A stretch of 24,241 bases of DNA, taken from contig BLXT01000876.1 of the NCBI GenBank assembly GCA_019648995.1, forward strand, positions 492,077 to 516,317, written 5' to 3'. The first letter of the stretch is position 1. The number at the start of each line of letters is the position of its first letter. Shown one piece after another: positions 18,585-24,241 of the stretch. Source of the stretch: Plakobranchus ocellatus (lineage: Eukaryota; Mollusca; Gastropoda; Plakobranchidae). The notes beneath the pieces are model-generated. The model worked only from the letters and a program-made list of their open reading frames with translations. It was not told the DNA's origin and made no database searches. The position numbers and the translations under genes are program-made.

Positions 18585-21500
18585 CTAAAAGAAAAAAAAA
18601 ATTCATTTTAAAAAATCTGTTGCTGCTAAACCTACCATCACCGCCTCTACTACAATAAATACAATTTTTTTGTGTGTGATCTTACCTCCTTTTCTCTTTG
18701 TGGTTGACAAGTGCAATGTTTGCCGTCCGGGCAGCATAAATTGCATTCAACCGATGTTTCATCACTGTCTGGGCTGGAGGGGTCAACTCTCTGTTGGACT
18801 CCATCATCTATGTTAGCTTCTTTCAAGGACTCAATCTTTTCATTAAAAAGAAGAAATAAAAAAAATTATGAATATCACAATTGTGCACTTCTTCATATTG
18901 TTTCATAACTATTAAGATTGTTTTTACAAACTTTGTGAAAATTAGCAGTAAGCAAAACTGTATAACAAACATTGCGAATGAATCACGTTGAAGCCCACAT
19001 TGTTTTCGATATATGTTTATCCCCCTTTGGTTTTATTGGTATTGCAAGGCACATTTTGAATGATGTCATTAGAACCACTAAGAATGATGATATGTTGAGA
19101 TAAGAGAGCTAAGCTTAAGGCGAAAATGTAATGCATATAGACACATTTTTTGTAGGGCACCGATAACACCAACAAAAATATGGATGTATTGTTGCAAGCA
19201 AAAGTTTACGAGACATTCTTCTCTCAATCTTACTATTATATTCCTGCGATTCTGCTTTTATTTCTCCTTTTTCCATTGTGCTACTTAAAAAAAAAAAAGA
19301 TTACTTTTTCACGCTTACGAGAAAAGTGATGCCACTTGTTGTTGTATCCTTTAAATGGAGCTCAGTTTTATATATATATCCACATTTAGAATTTTTATAT
19401 AAACCTACTAGCCTGTATTGTACTGAATTTTAGCATCTGACTACTTTATAATTTAGATTAGGTTGATTTCATATCAAGGATTGTATCATTTATATCACTA
19501 GCACATATAAATGTGATCTAGATCTAGACCAGTGCTAATATCCTTTTGCTGGCTTGACGGTTGTTTTTTATTCTTAATGTTGTAGGCCTATATTTTGCCT
19601 ATTATATTCTTTATTAATAAGAAAGTGTACAATCGAAGTTTTCTTTCGCCATAGAGAGGATTTAAGAGAATTGAAATACTTTTAAAAAATACAAAACAAA
19701 GAGTATGATCTCGGTGAAAATATGCATATATGTAAATGTAAAAATAAACACTCCTGTTCTTTTATGTATATCTTTGTCCGTTTGTACATTCCTAGAGACT
19801 AGATCTTAAATTCATACTGAAGGCCCTAGATCCAGTAAAATGCGATTTTAAATTTTCGTAAAAGAAAAATATCAAAATACACAAATAAAACTCACTGCAT
19901 GAACAGGTTTCATTAAGAATGCTGACACTTCTGAGGAATAATAGCAAAGGAACAAGATGTTCGAGTTAGATAGAATAAAAACACTAAATTGCTTCTAAAA
20001 TTTGTGCATGAAAGTTATGACGAAAAAAAAATTTCGTTGACAATGCACAAAATTGATGGTTTTATTTTTTTTTTTAATCGTTCTTGATAAGTAGCTCCGT
20101 TACTTTTGAACGAACAGGAAAAGAAACGTTTATACAAGTTCTATCCAGTAGAGCAAGTCGATCATAGTGAAATCTAAATTTTGAAGCACTTGTGTGGGCA
20201 CTGTTTCACTCAGTCAGGACCAGGCGTTCTCATTATTAGTGCGAACATTTGATGCTTCTTTTTCAATCGGTCCAGTGTCATTGCGGAGATTTCCGACACA
20301 TTATTATTTTTCTTAAAACGCATAAAAAGTAGAACGTATGTGATGCCTTGGTAAACATGGACTTTCGGTTGAGGGTTAAAACCCTAATATTGATGGTCCC
20401 CTCGACAATGACTGAAGGCTTGAGTTGGCCACAGTGGTTCATACCAAACAAAGTCATAAATAGTCAATAGGTTGGAGAAAATTCTGCAATAGTTTAACAG
20501 TTTAGAGAAAAGAAAACGGAGGCTTACTGGAAAGGAATGTCTTTAGAAAAGACATATAAAAGAAATCTATTTCCTAACACATACTAATTTGTCCTATGTA
20601 ATCTTTTGTCTCTTGAAAACTTGACTTCTTTTAAATGAAAAGATAAGTAGGTATATCTAAACATTGCCATAGAAGGAAACTTATGAGAAGAAGTAAATGC
20701 AGTAAAGTAATGCAAAAATAAAGCGAGAAAAAATACATTCAATTAATATATGAATATAGGTGTTTACAAAAGGTAAAGTATGCGTGAAATAGAATAAAAA
20801 AAACAGACATATTTAACTGAAGTGAAGTGTTGTATTAGGAAATGTGTGCTCACCTGCTGAATAAATTCCACTATCACCTTGCGTTGGAATCTCTTTTTTC
20901 TTTCCCGACCTCCTACCTGGATTATCTGTGGGATTATTGATAAAAAGGATAGTACTCAACACTATTATTTACGTAAACGTTGTTGTTGTTCTCGTTGTAT
21001 CTTTATTTTTGCAAGCTTAATAATAAATCATTAAATATGGAATTAAGTCAGTCCTTCTGGAATCGGAAGTTGAGTGGGCCTCCTTCCTCTGTGGAGAAGA
21101 AGGCATATAATCATCAGTGTAATGTTTCAACAAAGTTCATCTGATTTCTTTTTTACTCATCAATTAACAATTCATTAAACCGGGTAGGGTAGTTCAGAAA
21201 AGCATAGGGAAAAAATAAAGTAAATGTTCATTCATTTGTATTTAGTTATACCCCATATACATACAAACAGAAGTTTAAAATAGTGCTATTGCTTTCTTCG
21301 ACTTTACTTTCGCGGAGCTGCAAAAGAATAAGCTTCCCAAAATGTCGGATAAACATAATATGGGAGCAGATCAAGATCTTTGGCTTAGACTGGGACTTAG
21401 ATCCGTCAAATTGTATCTCCACCGCTCACCCACACATAGAGTTAATACATGAAATTTAATGCCTTTTGTACACTTTATATGTTGAGTTGCGAAAAAGTAA

Positions 21501-24106
21501 ATGTAAAAAAATGCAACTTGCTTTTATCCTTTATGTTGTATTTGTATACATTTTTTACCTTTATGTCGAGCAAAACGTCAATTGCAAATTTTGAGTTACA
21601 TGGTAGTAGGATAGCCGTAAACGAAAGACGGCAGAGGGGTTAAGACATTTAATCTAACCATAAAAAGCTAAGTATATTTCGGCAAGATTTTTTGTTAATT
21701 CTAAGAAAAAATTACTATGAAGTCAAACGTTGCTCAAAGCAAGCCATAAACACAGTGGCTTGTATTCGTGACAATTGATGAAATGTTGATCTTTCTAAAA
21801 TTCCTAGTTGAAAAGGAAACTGCCAAGATCCAATTCTACTTCCCCGAGAAACAAGTAGAGTGTTGGGATTGGCTATGGATGCTATTAATCATGTTTATTT
21901 CATTGAAAGAAAGGTTTATGAAGATCGACGAGAAGAAAAAAAAAAAACCCTAAAAAATGTCCAGTCCTAACTACACAAGTGAAGCGAATTTTTACAGAAT
22001 AAAAGCTAAAAAAAATTGAGATTAGTCTTCTCCTTATCATATAGTTATTGTAAGATGCCCTGACTCAAGTACTTGAGCTAGCCCTGATCTACAGGTCTTC
22101 ATACAAAGTCAAAATGAATAAACATGTTTTTATTTTCAAATCTTAAACTCAATTTATAACGAATCTCTTTATTCCTTCTAACCAACTTCAAGGATGCGTC
22201 TTTGTTAAAAAGAATTTATATGAATAGCAATTTTCAACTTAAAATTCTTTAGAAGGTGATATACTACTCCATGTAAAAATCTTTGCTTAAGCTCTGAAGG
22301 AAATACGAAATGAAAATATAATTATTACCTCGTTTGAAAAGTGATCTAGTTTTAGGAGACAACCTTGGTGTGGCCCAGTCCCCTGGGAGTTTCAGAAGTT
22401 CAAGGCCAAAACACTTGCCTTTAGTGGATATCTTCTCTAAAGACTTTCTGCTGTTTGCACGCTCAAGAGTATATTTCCACCAGAGCCCATGGTGTGTCCG
22501 TTGAGTTCCGGCAACAGGCCCGAAAACTTTCGAGAAGGACCGAAGCACTCTGAGATTGAGTCGATCCTGGGAAAAACTAGACTCAGGGGTTTTTCAGGCT
22601 AGATATCTTTGCTTCTTGAAAAGGAAAATGTCTTTTAAAAGATGCAAAATATTGATGTGATCCACAGAATAGTAAGAGGGAGGACAATAACTGATCACAT
22701 GGCGACTTTTCGGTCACGATTGGGAAAGCCTAAAAGTCAACGAGATTTCAACAATACACAATGGATTATTTAAGTATCTGCGGCAAAGGATTCTTCACTA
22801 AGAAATGCATGGTGATCCACAGGACGAAGATGGAGCGATTGGTTTAACTCAAAGGATTGGCAGAAGCCTGAAGGAAGCACCGGAACATGGTACAACTTCT
22901 CTTAAAACACTTTGAGGATATTCAAAGCAGCAGAGGAAGCTTTACAAGTTGTGCAATCTAAAGACAAGCTGTTTGCCTGGAAATTACAAAGTATGGTGTC
23001 TTCAGTTTATGCAGACCACAAAGCTCTCATGGCTATTTCTAGTATATTAGATCAGCGCAGCAATCCAAACTATAGAAACCAAAATGTACAGATTTACAGG
23101 AATTTCTAGAGATGTAACAGGTCTCACACACGTTGCAATTTACTGCCGCAAAGCAAAGTTGAGACTTATTTTGAAGTCAAGATTTGAAAAACAGTGAGTA
23201 CGGAAAAACTGCACTCAAAGATTCCTGCGATCCAGCAGTAATATCAGTTCAGCTTCAATTAAAGACTGGAATTTTAGTATAAAGGGAAAACAAATACTTC
23301 TTGCTCACCTATTTTTCCTTCGGTAACTTCTTTCGGAAGAATTTAGGTAGACCATACAAAAATTAATGTTTAAGTGCATAAGCCTAGTTTCAACCTTTTT
23401 CCAGCTTACTTATTTTTTACTCTATTCTTACTATAATTCTTACGATAATTTTGTTGATATTATGTTGATGTTTGCATTGATATATACAGGACGAGTCAAT
23501 GAGTTCCAACCTAGTCGGCGGCGGGCAAACTGATGACTGCCACCTTCAGACCCATCCGACTGACAGAGACCAGAAAATGGAGATGATTTGGTTCTGAACA
23601 TGTTATTGTTATTCCCTCTGGATTACAATTGTTTTTGAAGAGAGACAAAGCTATCATGACTTACCTCTCTTATCTATGAACCGATGTGAGTCAACATGCT
23701 CTTTCAACGTTGTCCTCAACCTCTCAGCCCATTCATTGATCTTGTCTATAGTATCATCAATTTTCTTTGCAGATGTCTCTTGGCTGAGCTGCTTCAACAA
23801 GCCGCAGTCTATAACGTGGCCTTCATTCCTAGACAATGGATAAGTTTTGCATGCGATTCTGCTCAACTCTACCAATATATTTTCGACCTCTTGGCAGATG
23901 AGTCGCCTCTCAAATGAAGAAGGTCTGTCTAGATTTTCTGATTCAGGATCGGAATCATCAGTGACGTTAGAAGTTGAGTCATCTATCCTTTCGGCACCGG
24001 GTATATTCGGCGGTAAATTGTCATCAGTTGTCTTCACGTGGGTTTCGTCTGTTGAATCATCATTTTCGACCTTTTGAGATTTAATATCACCCATTCCAGC
24101 TGCCAT
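18576..24106 (-). CDS. Multi-exon host gene, unrecognised protein (~298 residues in the phase-consistent model)
   Basis: Proposed join on the minus strand: 24106-23665, 23329-23309, 22547-22329, 20925-20854, 18819-18686, 18584-18576. This totals 897 nt, divisible by three. All introns are phase 1 except the last, which is phase 0. Donors read GTAAGT, GTGAGC, GTAATA, GTGAGC and GTAAGA. The larger, more conventional acceptors for exons 3 and 5 (CAG at 22567-22569, AAG at 18836-18838) would break the frame unless another exon is missing, so those two exon starts are uncertain. Residues 1-65 are acidic and Ser/Thr-rich, 66-140 look helical, the next exon is basic, and the C-terminus has a Cys cluster. 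I know no family with this layout. An upstream 5' UTR exon must lie beyond the acceptor at 24108-24110, probably outside the window. Exon structure is inferred from sequence only. Confidence 0.6.
18686..18835 (-). CDS. Cysteine-containing exon of the minus-strand gene
   Basis: The donor AAGGAG-GTAAGA is strong. The only fully open frame reads IESLKEANIDDGVQQRVD, then PSSPDSDETSVE, then CNLCCPDGKHCTCQ and PQREKE. The acceptor is either ATGAAAAG at 18836 (phase 0) or CTTGAAAG at 18820 (phase 1, matching the previous exon). The pattern C-x2-C-C-x5-C-x-C could bind a metal ion or form disulfides. A run of introns continuing leftwards is possible, but see the terminal candidate at 18576-18584. Confidence 0.6.
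18836..20853 (-). other. Intron of the minus-strand gene
   Basis: AT-rich with poly-A/T runs and TAGATCTA motifs (about 19515). A short open frame near 20180-20290 (minus) has no splice signals that fit. No other feature recognised. Confidence 0.5.
20854..20925 (-). CDS. 72-nt internal exon of the minus-strand gene
   Basis: The acceptor ATAATCCCACAG and donor GTGAGC bound exactly 24 codons in phase 1-1: NPGRRSGKKKEIPTQGDSG and IYSA. Joining to the previous exon gives G-AT, an Asp codon. The phase match on both sides supports it. It contains an internal CAG-GTAGGA that could act as an alternative donor. Confidence 0.6.
20926..22328 (-). other. Intron of the minus-strand gene
   Basis: AT-rich. 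Short plus-strand frames (21343-21452, 21449-21643, 21768-21953) lack recognisable motifs and are probably chance. No RNA gene or repeat array seen. Confidence 0.5.
22329..22566 (-). CDS. Internal exon of the minus-strand gene (basic segment)
   Basis: The frame is open throughout: RVLRSFSKVFGPVAG, HHGLWWKYTLERANSRKSLE, then LKLPGDWATPRLSPKTRS. It ends FKR G with donor GTAATA, phase 1. The acceptor is either TTTTTCCCAG at 22567 (phase 0, giving 238 nt) or CAGAG just before 22547 (phase 1, giving 219 nt); only the second fits the phase-1 donor of exon 1. The Arg/Lys content is high. No domain recognised. Confidence 0.62.
22567..23308. other. Intron of the minus-strand gene, with weak coding-like plus-strand pieces
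   Basis: Plus-strand frames at about 22640-22770, 22909-23109 and 23105-23193 show protein-like composition (for example KAAEEALQVVQSKDKLFAWK, and RDVTGLTHVAIYCRKAKLRL) but are separated by stops and frame changes. They might be an old transposon relic. No family is recognised. Confidence 0.3.
23309..23329 (-). CDS. Possible 21-nt microexon of the minus-strand gene
   Basis: Bounded by a fair acceptor (TTCTTCCGAAAG) and a good donor (GTGAGC). It would add seven residues (EVTEGKI) and keep phase 1 on both sides. Removing it leaves the downstream frame unchanged, so it could be skipped or spurious. Confidence 0.35.
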   Translation of the reverse strand, partial: KLPKEK

Positions 24107-24107
24107 G
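23665..24107 (-). CDS. Exon 1 of coding sequence of the minus-strand gene (147 codons)
   Basis: The acceptor CTTGTTTTTTACAG ends at 24108; one base later the ATG lies at 24104-24106. The exon closes at AAG AGA G with donor GTAAGT (strong consensus), phase 1. Residues 1-65 are acidic and low-complexity (ENDDSTDETHVKTTDDN, DDSDPESENLD), likely disordered. Residues 66-140 alternate hydrophobic and charged residues (ICQEVENILVELSRIACKTY, KKIDDTIDKINEWAERL) consistent with helices. MAAGMGD is a plausible start; the in-frame residues upstream of it come from the polypyrimidine tract. No signal peptide or membrane segment. Confidence 0.72.
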
Positions 24108-24204
24108 CTGTAAAAAACAAGCAATCAAACGAGTAAGTATATATGAGCAAAGATATTTCCAAGCAATTATACTTGTTATTCTTATTGAGGCAAATATATG
24201 TCAC

Positions 24205-24241
24205 ACGCATATATAAATATATGTATATGTGTGTGTGTGTG
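24205..24241. repeat. TA/TG-rich microsatellite at the window edge
   Basis: ATATATAAATATATGTATATG, then a GT run to the last base. It continues beyond the window. Confidence 0.85.

Overview
This looks like nuclear DNA from a metazoan, most likely a gastropod mollusc. It is AT-rich, has no bacterial-style gene packing, and contains spliceosomal exon signals, many di- and trinucleotide microsatellites and the debris of several eukaryotic transposon classes. The palindromic octamers TAGATCTA and TAGGCCTA recur throughout, a habit I associate with heterobranch gastropod and other marine invertebrate DNA. The taxon call is inference.

Layout. 1-1117: decayed P-element/THAP9-like transposase (+). 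1307-1390: AAAT/AAC microsatellite. 2818-3199: relic ending in a PHD-type zinc finger, preceded by five 10-codon tandem repeats (+). 3200-6180: non-coding, with a 142-bp tandem duplication carrying a G-quadruplex motif and a second direct repeat. 6419-7526: large nearly symmetric inverted repeat with two ~0.54-kb arms and a 25-nt loop. About 8100-8880: possible short-TIR element. 9119-11830: 5'-truncated non-LTR retrotransposon (-) whose two ends both abut a (GA)n tract. About 12349-12771: two diverged copies of an AT-hook-like peptide unit. 12778-13230: C-terminal scrap of an RTE-like retrotransposon (+). 15030-15124: a second copy of the 3' end of the 9119-11830 family. 16126-16197: (CT)n-N-(C)n. 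17481-17921: nine-residue repeat reading frame with one stop. 18131-18207: (CTA)n.

The right quarter (18576-24107) holds the one apparently living host gene, on the minus strand. I infer it from exons with matching splice signals: E1 23665-24107 with the ATG, a possible 21-nt microexon 23309-23329, E2 22329-22547 (or to 22566), E3 20854-20925, E4 18686-18819 (or to 18835), and a candidate terminal coding exon ending at a stop at 18576-18578. The phase-consistent join is 897 nt, about 298 residues: an acidic Ser/Thr-rich N-terminus, a helical middle, a basic segment and a C-terminal cysteine cluster. I do not recognise the family.

No operon-like organisation, CRISPR array, tRNA or rRNA gene was seen. 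Apart from the minus-strand gene, the content is repeats and transposon relics in various states of decay.
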